From positions 2,700,501-2,764,500 of the forward strand of contig NZ_CP022372.1 of the NCBI RefSeq assembly GCF_002220095.1: a stretch of DNA of 64,000 bases, given 5' to 3'. Each line of letters begins with the position of its first letter. Within the stretch, counting starts at the first letter, position 1. The DNA comes from Bosea sp. AS-1 (lineage in GTDB: Bacteria; Pseudomonadota; Alphaproteobacteria; Rhizobiales; Beijerinckiaceae). Shown here in pieces: positions 31,822-39,750 of the stretch. A program made the translations under genes and the position numbers. The notes under the pieces were generated by a model. It ran no database searches and was not told where the DNA came from. It saw only the letters and a program-made list of their open reading frames with translations.

Positions 31822-32883
31822 ATGGCAGATCCAGTGTTCTTTCCGTTCGCGGCCTCGCTCGAATTCGGCGAGGTCGCAAGCGTTTCCGGCGCGCCCTTGC
31901 CGGAGGGAGTCGATGCGGCACGCCGCATCGAGGGGGCGGCCGCGCTCGAGATGGCCGGGCCCACCGACCTCGCCTATATGGACAACCCGAAATATGTCGA
32001 GGCGCTTATAGCCACCAAGGCCGGGCTCTGCCTCGTCTCGCCGCGTTTCGCCGACCGGGTGCCGGCCAGCACCGTCGCGCTGGTTTCACCGGCACCCTAC
32101 CATGCCTTCGCTCGCATCCTCTCGCGCTTCTTCCCGACAGCGTTGAAGCCTGAATCGGTCTTCGCCTCCCAGGGAGTCGCTCCCGGGGCCATCGTGCACG
32201 CCACGGCGGTTCTGGAAGCAGGCGTCACCGTCGATCCGGGGGCGGTGATCGGCCCGGGCGCCGAGATCGGAGCCGGCACGGTCGTGGCTTCTCATGCCGT
32301 CATCGGCCCGCAGGTCCGCATCGGCCGCAACTGCTCGATCGGCGCCGGCAGCACGATCCAGGCCTCGCTCATCGGCAACCGTGTGATCGTCCATCCAGGC
32401 GCCCGCATCGGTCAGGACGGCTTCGGTTTCGCCATGAGCCCGAAGGGGCACATGAAGGTTCCGCAGATCGGGCGGGTCATCGTTCAGGACGATGTCGAGA
32501 TCGGGGCCAATAGCTGCATCGACCGGGGCGCCAGCCGCGATACGGTGATCGGCGAAGGCACCAAGATCGATAACCTCGTCCAGATCGGTCATAACTGCGT
32601 CATCGGCCGTCACTGCGTGATCTGCGCCCAGGTCGGCCTGGCCGGCTCCTCGACGCTGGAGGATTTCGTGGTGCTCGGCGGCCAGGTTGGCCTTGCCGGC
32701 CACCTGACCGTGGGGGCCGGCGCCCAGATCGCTGCCCAGAGCGGTGTCGCTGGCGACGTTCCGCGCGGTGCCCGCTTCGGCGGCTACCCTGCGCAGCCGG
32801 CGCTGAGCTGGGCTCGCGAAAGCGCCTGGCTCAAGGCGGCGGTGGCGAAGCGCGGCCGCAAGGGGGACAGCTCCCAGGAATGA
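31822..32883 (+). CDS. lpxD: LpxD, UDP-3-O-acyl-glucosamine N-acyltransferase
   Basis: Third step of lipid A synthesis; adds the N-linked hydroxyacyl chain from acyl-ACP. The 353-residue product has the N-terminal uridine-binding domain ([17 protein letters not shown]), a left-handed beta helix of hexapeptide repeats ([20 protein letters not shown]), the catalytic-His region [15 protein letters not shown] and a C-terminal helix. The ATG at 31822 follows the UUCG hairpin. Followed by fabZ after 200 bases. Confidence 0.95.
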   Translation: MADPVFFPFAASLEFGEVASVSGAPLPEGVDAARRIEGAAALEMAGPTDLAYMDNPKYVEALIATKAGLCLVSPRFADRVPASTVALVSPAPYHAFARILSRFFPTALKPESVFASQGVAPGAIVHATAVLEAGVTVDPGAVIGPGAEIGAGTVVASHAVIGPQVRIGRNCSIGAGSTIQASLIGNRVIVHPGARIGQDGFGFAMSPKGHMKVPQIGRVIVQDDVEIGANSCIDRGASRDTVIGEGTKIDNLVQIGHNCVIGRHCVICAQVGLAGSSTLEDFVVLGGQVGLAGHLTVGAGAQIAAQSGVAGDVPRGARFGGYPAQPALSWARESAWLKAAVAKRGRKGDSSQE

Positions 32884-32904
32884 TGGGTCGGCGGCAGGTC
32901 GTGT

Positions 32905-32928
32905 CCTCCACGCTTTCTGCCGTGGAGG
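32905..32928 (+). other. Hairpin between lpxD and fabZ
   Basis: CCTCCACG/CGTGGAGG, 8-bp perfect stem with an 8-base loop, 22 bases after the lpxD stop. No T-run. The 200-base lpxD-fabZ gap is the longest inside the lpx part of the cluster, so this may attenuate or separate transcripts. Confidence 0.4.
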
Positions 32929-33083
32929 CCAGAGATTCCTGTTGCCGAACCAGCCCCATTTCCGGCAAAGGGGCGTGAATTTCGAGTAACCTGCCATGCA
33001 CGAAGGTTCAGCAGCGGCAGGACAATAGATCAAACGGCGCGAGGGTTAGGGACAGCGCGCCGCAGTTGTGGAGAATAGGGGCG

Positions 33084-33542
33084 ATGAGCGAGCCGACGAC
33101 GACGCTGGATGTGATCGACATCCAGAAGATCATGACGTGCATCCCGCATCGCTATCCGTTTCTGCTGGTGGATCGGGTCGTCGATATCAACGGCGATGAC
33201 TCCGGCGTCGGCATCAAGAACGTGACCGCCAACGAGCCGCAGTTCACGGGCCATTTCCCCGAGCGGCCGGTCTTTCCGGGCGTCCTGATGATCGAGGGCA
33301 TGGCGCAGACGGCTGGCGTGCTGGTCGTGAATGCGCGGGGCGTCGGCGAGCAGCAGGTCAACACGGTGCTTTTCACGACGATCGACAAGGCGAAGTTCCG
33401 CAAGCCGGTGACGCCGGGCGATCAAGTCCGCTTCCATCTCACCAAGCTCGCCCGTCGGCGCAATATCTGGTTCTACCGCGGCGAAGCCAAGGTCGATGGC
33501 GTGCTCGTCGCCGAGGCCGAGATTTCGGCCATGGTGTCCTGA
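33084..33542 (+). CDS. fabZ: FabZ, 3-hydroxyacyl-ACP dehydratase
   Basis: Dehydrates 3-hydroxyacyl-ACP in fatty-acid elongation and competes with LpxA/LpxD for the same substrate pool. The 152-residue hot-dog-fold protein has the catalytic His in [13 protein letters not shown] and the catalytic Glu in [15 protein letters not shown], plus the strand [13 protein letters not shown]. The ATG at 33084 was preferred over an upstream TTG. lpxA starts 35 bases after its stop. Confidence 0.96.
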   Translation: MSEPTTTLDVIDIQKIMTCIPHRYPFLLVDRVVDINGDDSGVGIKNVTANEPQFTGHFPERPVFPGVLMIEGMAQTAGVLVVNARGVGEQQVNTVLFTTIDKAKFRKPVTPGDQVRFHLTKLARRRNIWFYRGEAKVDGVLVAEAEISAMVS

Positions 33543-33577
33543 ACAGTCCGCGCGCGAGCTAGGTCAAAGAGTTTTCG

Positions 33578-34387
33578 ATGAGTAGCACCATCCACCCTAC
33601 CGCGATCGTCGACCCCAAGGCGCAGATCGGGGAGGGGGTCAAGATCGGCCCCTTCTGCACGGTCGGCCCGGATGTCGTGCTCGGCGCCGGTGTCGAGCTC
33701 GTCAGCCATGTCGTGGTCGCTGGGCGCACCGCGATCGGCGCGCGCGGGCGGATCTTCCCCTTCGCCTCGATCGGTCATCCGCCGCAGGACCTGAAATACC
33801 GTGGCGAACCCTCGACGCTCACCGTCGGCGAGGATTGCATCATCCGCGAGGGCGTGACGATGAATCCCGGCACGGAAGGCGGTGGCATGGCTACCGTCAT
33901 CGGGAACAGCTGCGCCTTCCTCGCCAATTCGCATGTCGGCCATGATGCGCAGATCGGCAACGGCGTCGTGTTCTCGAACAACGCGATGTGCGCCGGCCAT
34001 GTGAAGATCGGCAATTTCGTCATCGTCGGCGGCGGCGCCGGCCTGCTGCAATTCATCCGGATCGGCGATCACTCCTTCATCGGGGGCGGCGCCGGCGTGA
34101 CGAGCGATGTCATTCCGTTCGGCCTGGTGCGTGACAACCCGGCACATCTGGCCGGTCTCAATCTCGTCGGACTGAAGCGGCGCGGCTTCACGCGCGAGCA
34201 GATCCATGAATTGCGCCGCGCCTATCGGCTGCTTTTCGCCGATGAAGGGACGCTGGCCGAGCGTGTCGAGGATGTTGCGGCGGAGTTTTCGGAGCATCCG
34301 CTGATCGACGAGATCCTGAACTTCATCCGGGAAGGCGGCGACAAGCCGCTCTGCACGCCGCGGGATGCCACCGCAGCGGAGCGGTGA
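33578..34387 (+). CDS. lpxA: LpxA, UDP-GlcNAc O-acyltransferase
   Basis: First step of lipid A synthesis. The 269-residue product is a trimeric left-handed beta helix: IHPTAIVDPKAQIGEGVKIG, HPPQDLKYRGEPSTLTVGED, and the catalytic-His segment NSHVGHDAQIG, then a C-terminal helical domain beginning LNLVGLKRRGFTREQIHELR. Compared with E. coli LpxA, the position of His144 (in VHQF) reads LLQF here, near residue 156, and the position of His99 is Asn. Overlaps lpxI by four bases (GTGA). Confidence 0.95.
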   Translation: MSSTIHPTAIVDPKAQIGEGVKIGPFCTVGPDVVLGAGVELVSHVVVAGRTAIGARGRIFPFASIGHPPQDLKYRGEPSTLTVGEDCIIREGVTMNPGTEGGGMATVIGNSCAFLANSHVGHDAQIGNGVVFSNNAMCAGHVKIGNFVIVGGGAGLLQFIRIGDHSFIGGGAGVTSDVIPFGLVRDNPAHLAGLNLVGLKRRGFTREQIHELRRAYRLLFADEGTLAERVEDVAAEFSEHPLIDEILNFIREGGDKPLCTPRDATAAER

Positions 34388-35250
34388 GCGCCGATATGCA
34401 AGGAGCGGCCCCGATGCGCGGGCCGCTGGCGATGATCGCGGGAAGCGGCGACTACCCGCTTCAGCTCGCTCGCATCGTGACGGGCCACGGCGAGCGCCCC
34501 TATATCGTCGCACTGGACGGTGCGGCGGATCCCGAGGCCTTCGGGGAAGGCGCGGATGTCCGGCGCTACCGCCTCGGCCAGCTCGGCAGCCTGCTGAAGG
34601 AACTGCGCCGGCGCGACATTGCCGATATCGTCATGCTCGGAGCCTTGCCGCGGCCGAGCTTCGGTTCGCTGCGACCCGAGGTCTCGACACTGAAACACTT
34701 GCCGCATTTCGCGAAGGCGTTTCAGGGCGGCGACGACCACCTCCTGCGAGGAGTGGTCCGCTTCTTCGAGATGCAGGGCTTTCGCGTCCACGGGCCGGCG
34801 GATATCGCTCCCGAGATGACTGCGCCGCTCGGGCCGCTGGGCCGCCGGCAAGTGTCGCCGGAGCAGCGCTCCGAACTCGAGCGCGGTTTTGCGTTGCTGG
34901 CAACCCTGTCTCCCTTCGATGTCGGGCAGGCGGCAATCCTGGCCGATCATAGGGTCGTCGCGATCGAGGCCGCCGAAGGCACGGACGCGATGATCCGCCG
35001 GGTCGCCGATCTGGTGGCACGCGGGCGCCTCAAGATCGGGAAGGGCGACGGCTTCCTCGTCAAGGTGCCGAAGACGGGCCAGGACCTGCGGGTCGACATG
35101 CCGGCCATCGGGCCGGATACGCTGAGGAACATCGCGGAAGCCGGGCTCTCCGGGATCGGCGTCCGGGCGGGCGAGGTGCTGGTCGGCGACCGGGCTGCGC
35201 TCGGCCATCAGGCGGACCAGCTCGGTCTTTTCGTCGAAGGCTTTGCCTGA
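34384..35250 (+). CDS. lpxI: LpxI, UDP-2,3-diacylglucosamine pyrophosphatase
   Basis: Hydrolyses UDP-2,3-diacylglucosamine to lipid X and UMP, replacing the unrelated LpxH in many Alphaproteobacteria. The 288-residue product has LAMIAGSGDYPLQLARIV at the N-terminus, DIVMLGALPRPSF, HLLRGVVRFFEMQGFRVHGP and the C-terminal VVAIEAAEGTDAMIRRVADL and GDGFLVKVPKTGQDLRVDMP, all in line with the DUF1009/LpxI family. It lies exactly where expected, between lpxA and lpxB, overlapping both (GTGA and TGATG). Confidence 0.95.
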   Translation: MSADMQGAAPMRGPLAMIAGSGDYPLQLARIVTGHGERPYIVALDGAADPEAFGEGADVRRYRLGQLGSLLKELRRRDIADIVMLGALPRPSFGSLRPEVSTLKHLPHFAKAFQGGDDHLLRGVVRFFEMQGFRVHGPADIAPEMTAPLGPLGRRQVSPEQRSELERGFALLATLSPFDVGQAAILADHRVVAIEAAEGTDAMIRRVADLVARGRLKIGKGDGFLVKVPKTGQDLRVDMPAIGPDTLRNIAEAGLSGIGVRAGEVLVGDRAALGHQADQLGLFVEGFA

Positions 35251-36422
35251 TGCGTGCCTTCCGCCTGGCCATCATCGCTGGCGAGGCATCGGGCGACGCC
35301 CTGGCCCTGCGTTTCCTCGCCGCGCTGCGCGAACGGTTGGGCGATCGCCCGATCGAACTCTGTGGGGTGGGCGATCACGGCCTGCCCGAGGCCGGGCTCA
35401 AGCCGCTCTTTCCTCAGGCCGATATCGCCGTGATGGGCTTTGGCCCCGTCATCGCAAGGCTGCCGCTGTTACTGCGGCGGATGGAGGATGCGGCGCGCGG
35501 TGTCGCCGCGTTCAAGCCTGACCTGCTCCTGACCATCGACAGCCCGGATTTCTGTCTGCGCGTCGCGAAGAAGGTGCGCGCCCGCGCGCCCGATATCCCG
35601 ATCGTGCACTGGGTCTGCCCGAGCGTCTGGGCCTGGCGCTCCGGCCGCGCCCGGCGGATGGCGCCGCATGTCGACCGGATACTCGCCTTGCTGCCTTTCG
35701 AGCCGGCGGCACTCGCCCGGCTGCACGGGCCCGAGACCGTCTATGTCGGCCACCCGCTGATGGAACGGCTCGGCGAGTTGCGCCCCGATCCGCAGGAAGC
35801 GCGCGCACGCGATGAGAGCGAGCGGCCACAGATCCTGGTGCTGCCCGGCAGCCGGCGCTCGGAAATCCATCATCTGATGCCGGTCTTCGGCGAGGCGGTG
35901 GCCCGGGTTGCCGCTGCGGTTCCGGACGCCCGCTTTCTCCTGCCGGCAGTGAGCCGGCTGCAGCCGATGATTGCTGAAGCAGCGGCGCGCTGGCCGGTCG
36001 CTCCCGAGATCGTCAGCGGCGAGGCAGGCAAGCTCGCGGCCTTCCGCTCTGCGCGGGCGGCCCTCGCGGCCTCCGGCACGGTGACGCTCGAGCTGGCCTT
36101 GTCCGGTGTGCCGACAGTGGCGGCTTATCGGGGTGCTGCCTGGGAGGCTGCGCTTGCGCGCCGGCTCATCAAGCTGCCGAGCGTGATCCTGCCCAACCTC
36201 ATTCTCGGGCGCAGCGTCGTGCCGGAATTCATCCAGGAAGAGGCAACGGCCGAGGCCCTGAGCCGACACATGCTTGCGGCCATGGCCGACGGCCCGAGCC
36301 GGCAGGTGCAGCTCGACGGCTTCGCCGAGGTCGAGACGATCATGCGCTCGGCCGGCCCCAGCCCGGCCGTCAATGCTGTCGAGGCCGCGCTCGCACTCCT
36401 GTCGGCGGGCCAAGCTTCGTAG
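35250..36422 (+). CDS. lpxB: LpxB, lipid-A-disaccharide synthase
   Basis: Joins UDP-diacylglucosamine and lipid X into the lipid A disaccharide at the inner-membrane surface. The 390-residue GT-B-fold product opens FRLAIIAGEASGDALALRFL, has VHWVCPSVWAWRSGRARRMA and HVDRILALLPFEPAA, then GHPLMERL and LPGSRRSEI in the C-terminal donor domain, and ASGTVTLELALSGVPTVAAY. Its ATG overlaps the lpxI stop by one base. Last gene of the cluster; a terminator lies between it and the convergent gltA. Confidence 0.96.
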   Translation: MRAFRLAIIAGEASGDALALRFLAALRERLGDRPIELCGVGDHGLPEAGLKPLFPQADIAVMGFGPVIARLPLLLRRMEDAARGVAAFKPDLLLTIDSPDFCLRVAKKVRARAPDIPIVHWVCPSVWAWRSGRARRMAPHVDRILALLPFEPAALARLHGPETVYVGHPLMERLGELRPDPQEARARDESERPQILVLPGSRRSEIHHLMPVFGEAVARVAAAVPDARFLLPAVSRLQPMIAEAAARWPVAPEIVSGEAGKLAAFRSARAALAASGTVTLELALSGVPTVAAYRGAAWEAALARRLIKLPSVILPNLILGRSVVPEFIQEEATAEALSRHMLAAMADGPSRQVQLDGFAEVETIMRSAGPSPAVNAVEAALALLSAGQAS

Positions 36423-36494
36423 GCCCGATGCCGGCCCCGGCGCCTCGTCCGACGGCTGTCGGATCGCGCTCGCAACGGTCCCTGAAACAAAAAA

Positions 36495-36515
36495 GCGCGG
36501 GGTTTTGCCCCGCGC
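36495..36515. terminator. Bidirectional terminator between lpxB and gltA
   Basis: Perfect 8-bp stem GCGCGGGG/CCCCGCGC with a 5-base loop. On the minus strand the stem is followed by six Ts, a strong terminator for gltA; on the plus strand CCTTATT is weaker but probably also helps to end the lpx transcript. Confidence 0.87.
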
Positions 36516-36542
36516 CTTATTCGTGACAGTCCAGCCTTCGGC

Positions 36543-37832
36543 TCAGCGACGGCCGATCGGCGTGTAATCGCGCTTCGGCGAGCCGGTGTAGAGCTGGCGG
36601 GGGCGGCCGATCTTCTGGGACGGGTCCTCGATCATCTCCTTCCACTGCGCGATCCAGCCGACGGTGCGGGCGACGGCGAACAGCACAGTGAACATCGAGG
36701 TCGGGAAGCCCATCGCCTTCAGGGTGATGCCCGAATAGAAGTCGATGTTCGGGTAGAGCTTCTTCTCGATGAAGTAATCGTCCGAGAGCGCGATGCGCTC
36801 CAGCTCGACCGCGACGTCGAGCAGCGGATCGTCCTTGATGCCGAGCTCGTTGAGCACCTCATGCGTGGTCTTCTGCATGATCTTGGCGCGCGGATCGTAG
36901 TTCTTGTAGACGCGATGGCCGAAGCCCATCAGGCGGAACGGATCGTTCTTGTCCTTCGCCTTGGCGATGTATTTCGGGATGTTGTCGACCGACCCGATCT
37001 CTTCCAGCATCTTCAGCGCCGCTTCGTTGGCACCGCCATGGGCGGGACCCCAGAGGCAGGCCGTGCCGGCCGCGATGCAGGCGAAGGGATTGGCGCCCGA
37101 TGAACCGGCAAGGCGCACCGTCGAGGTCGAGGCATTCTGCTCGTGGTCTGCGTGCAGGATGAAAATGCGGTCGAGCGCGCGCGACAGCACCGGATTGACC
37201 TTGTACTCCTCGGCCGGAACCGCAAAGCACATGCGCAGGAAGTTCGAGGTGTAGTCCAGCGAGTTCAGCGGGTACACGAAGGGCTGGCCGATCGAGTACT
37301 TGTAGGCCATCGCGGCCAGCGTCGGCACCTTCGCGATCATGCGCATCGAGGCGATCATGCGCTGATGCGGATCCGAGATGTCGGTCGAGTCGTGGTAGAA
37401 GGCCGACATGGCGCCGATCGAGGCGACCATCACCGCCATCGGGTGTGCGTCGCGGCGGAAGCCCTGGAAGAAGCGAGCCATCTGCTCATGCACCATGGTA
37501 TGGCGCGTGACGCGGTAGTCGAAATCGGCCTTCTGCGCGGCGGTCGGAAGCTCCCCGTAGAGCAGCAGGTAGCAGGTCTCGAGGAAGTCGCCATGCTCGG
37601 CGAGCTGCTCGATCGGGTAGCCGCGGTACAGCAGCACGCCGGCATCGCCGTCGATATAGGTGATCTGCGACTCGCAGCTCGCCGTCGAGGTGAAGCCGGG
37701 ATCGTAGGTGAACATGCCCGTCTGGGCGTAGAGCTTGGCGATGTCGATGACGGCAGGGCCGACCGACCCTTCCTTGATCGCCATGTCGACGGTCTTGTCG
37801 CCGACGTGGAGCTGGCTGGTGTTTCCGCTCAT
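36543..37832 (-). CDS. gltA: GltA, citrate synthase
   Basis: Condenses oxaloacetate and acetyl-CoA in the TCA cycle. The 429-residue product is the hexameric, NADH-regulated type common in Gram-negatives. Active-site regions are intact: [55 protein letters not shown] and [17 protein letters not shown] with the catalytic Asp. The ATG at 37832 has AAAGGA about nine bases upstream; an ATG at 37850 would overlap that site. It has its own terminator at 36495. Confidence 0.97.
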   Translation of the reverse strand: MSGNTSQLHVGDKTVDMAIKEGSVGPAVIDIAKLYAQTGMFTYDPGFTSTASCESQITYIDGDAGVLLYRGYPIEQLAEHGDFLETCYLLLYGELPTAAQKADFDYRVTRHTMVHEQMARFFQGFRRDAHPMAVMVASIGAMSAFYHDSTDISDPHQRMIASMRMIAKVPTLAAMAYKYSIGQPFVYPLNSLDYTSNFLRMCFAVPAEEYKVNPVLSRALDRIFILHADHEQNASTSTVRLAGSSGANPFACIAAGTACLWGPAHGGANEAALKMLEEIGSVDNIPKYIAKAKDKNDPFRLMGFGHRVYKNYDPRAKIMQKTTHEVLNELGIKDDPLLDVAVELERIALSDDYFIEKKLYPNIDFYSGITLKAMGFPTSMFTVLFAVARTVGWIAQWKEMIEDPSQKIGRPRQLYTGSPKRDYTPIGRR

Positions 37833-38014
37833 CGATACCGATCCTTTCAAGGCTCGCTGCTGTTCAGCCGCCTTTTCCGCGCCCCGACCGCGCTGCTCTG
37901 CGGAAGGTCCTTCATCCGAACGGCCTGACGTGACGAGAGCATGTCACGGGAAGGGGCAACGGCAATCCATGCGGCTGATGTACAAGCAATATTCGCACGT
38001 CGCGTCGTGTTGCG

Positions 38015-38031
38015 GCGCAATGCACTTGCGC
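38015..38031. promoter_or_regulatory. Possible operator upstream of gltA
   Basis: GCGCAA-TGCAC-TTGCGC, a perfect 6-bp inverted repeat 183-199 bases before the gltA start. It looks like a dimeric-regulator site but I cannot name the regulator. Confidence 0.3.
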
Positions 38032-38071
38032 GTCACTAGACCATTTACCCAACGCATTCAACCGAGCCGAA

Positions 38072-38089
38072 AGGCGGCTTGTGCCGCCT
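38072..38089 (-). terminator. Weak terminator after gltX
   Basis: AGGCGGC/GCCGCCT, 7-bp stem with a 4-base loop, 53 bases beyond the gltX stop; on the minus strand the 3' side reads TTTCGG, so only a short T-run. Confidence 0.45.
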
Positions 38090-38141
38090 CCGGAGCATGG
38101 CTTGCCGGTGCGGCAACCGCAGGGTTCCGCACGGTTCCAAC

Positions 38142-39560
38142 TCAGGCCTGATCGGCCAGTCGCGCCAGCGTTTCGTCTCGGCCGAGAACCGCCATGACGT
38201 CGAACAGTCCGGGCGACATCGCACGCCCCGTCAGCGCGGCGCGCAGCGGCTGCGCCGCCTGGCCGAGCTTGATGCCGGTTTCCTCGACATAGGCGCGGAC
38301 AGCGGCTTCCAGCGGCGCTGCCGACCAGTCCTCGACAGCGGCGAGCTTCGCGGCAATCTGGGGCAGGCGGCCGCGTGCGGCCTCGTCGAGCAGGCCTTTG
38401 GCCTTGTCGTCGAGTTTCAGCGGGCGTTGGGCGTAGAGATAGAAGGCGCTGTCGAGCAATTCGACCAGCGTCTTGGCCCGCTCCTTCAGCCCCGGCATGG
38501 CGGCGAGGAACTTCGCTTCCAGCTCCGGCGGGAGCGTGGGGCCAAGCCCGCGCGCCGGACCGATCTCGGGCAGGATCACCTTCAGCGCCTCGAGCAGATC
38601 ACGATCGCTCGATTGACGCATGTAGAGCCCGTTGAGGTTCTCCAGCTTGGCGTAGTCGAAGCGCGCCGGCGAGCGGCCGATCGAGGAGAGGTTGAACAGC
38701 TCGATCATCTCCTGCGTCGAGAAAATCTCCTGGTCGCCATGGCTCCAGCCGAGCCGCAGCAGATAGTTGCGCAGCGCCACCGGCAGATAGCCCATCGAGC
38801 GATAGGCATCGACGCCGAGCGCGCCGTGGCGCTTCGAGAGCTTGGCGCCGTCGGGGCCGTGGATCAGCGGGATATGCGACATGCTCGGCACGTCCCAGCC
38901 CAGCGCGTCGTAGATCTGGGTCTGGCGGGCTGCGTTGGTCAGGTGGTCGTCGCCGCGGATGATGTGGGTGACGCCCATGTCGTGGTCGTCGACCACCACG
39001 GCGAGCATATAGGTCGGCGTGCCGTCCGAACGCAGCAGCACGAGGTCGTCGAGATTCTCGTTCTGCCAGACGACGCGGCCCTGGACCTCGTCGTTCACCA
39101 CCGTCTCGCCGGTCTGCGGCGCCTTGAGGCGGATCACCGGCTTGACGCCGGCCGGGGCAGTTGCAGGGTCGCGGTCGCGCCAGCGCCCGTCATAGCGCAG
39201 CGGCTTGCCCTCGGCACGGGCCTTCTCGCGCATCTCCTCGAGCTCGGCCGGGCTGGCATAGCAGTAATAGGCCTTGCCGGCCGCGAGCATCTGCTCCGCC
39301 ACCTCGCGATGCCGCGCGGCGCGCTGGAACTGGTAGACGGTCTGGCCGTCCCAATCGAGGCCGAGCCATTCCAGCCCGTCGAGAATCGCGGCGATGGCGG
39401 CATCCGTCGACCGTTCACGGTCGGTATCCTCGATGCGCAGCAGCATCTTGCCGCCCTTGTGGCGGGCGTAGAGCCAGTTGAACAGCGCAGTGCGGGCGCC
39501 GCCGATATGCAGAAAACCGGTAGGAGACGGCGCAAAGCGCGTGACGACGGCATTGCTCAT
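38142..39560 (-). CDS. gltX: GltX, glutamyl-tRNA synthetase
   Basis: Class I synthetase that charges tRNA-Glu, and in organisms without GlnRS often also tRNA-Gln for amidation by GatCAB. The 472-residue product has the HIGH motif as [20 protein letters not shown] and the KMSKS motif as [13 protein letters not shown], with [20 protein letters not shown] between them. The ATG at 39560 starts the conserved [13 protein letters not shown]; upstream in-frame codons give an unconserved leader. Divergent from comEC, about 190 bases apart. Confidence 0.96.
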   Translation of the reverse strand: MSNAVVTRFAPSPTGFLHIGGARTALFNWLYARHKGGKMLLRIEDTDRERSTDAAIAAILDGLEWLGLDWDGQTVYQFQRAARHREVAEQMLAAGKAYYCYASPAELEEMREKARAEGKPLRYDGRWRDRDPATAPAGVKPVIRLKAPQTGETVVNDEVQGRVVWQNENLDDLVLLRSDGTPTYMLAVVVDDHDMGVTHIIRGDDHLTNAARQTQIYDALGWDVPSMSHIPLIHGPDGAKLSKRHGALGVDAYRSMGYLPVALRNYLLRLGWSHGDQEIFSTQEMIELFNLSSIGRSPARFDYAKLENLNGLYMRQSSDRDLLEALKVILPEIGPARGLGPTLPPELEAKFLAAMPGLKERAKTLVELLDSAFYLYAQRPLKLDDKAKGLLDEAARGRLPQIAAKLAAVEDWSAAPLEAAVRAYVEETGIKLGQAAQPLRAALTGRAMSPGLFDVMAVLGRDETLARLADQA

Positions 39561-39750
39561 GGAAGGCAACTCCAGCCGGGCGGCGAATCCGCCCGGGGCG
39601 AGACATGGGAAACGGCGATGCCATACACGACAAAGCAGGCATGACAACCGGCGCGCGCCCTGTAACATGGCTTCGCCGGGCGGTTAAGCGCTCAATGCGA
39701 GCCGGCCGGCCAAAGAGGGCGGCTAGGCCGCCAGGGGGCGGCAGACGGGG

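Larger units (their letters stand above)
37833..38141. other. Intergenic region upstream of gltA
   Basis: No gene seen. It should carry the gltA promoter on the minus strand, but no clear -35/-10 pair stands out. It holds two perfect inverted repeats, CGTGAC/GTCACG (37929-37948) and GCGCAA/TTGCGC (38015-38031), and a hairpin near gltX at 38072-38089. Confidence 0.6.

Noticed and set aside
29163..31964. A 933-residue minus-strand frame opposite bamA
   Set aside because: bamA has intact POTRA and barrel motifs on the plus strand; the antisense product has no domain or plausible start.
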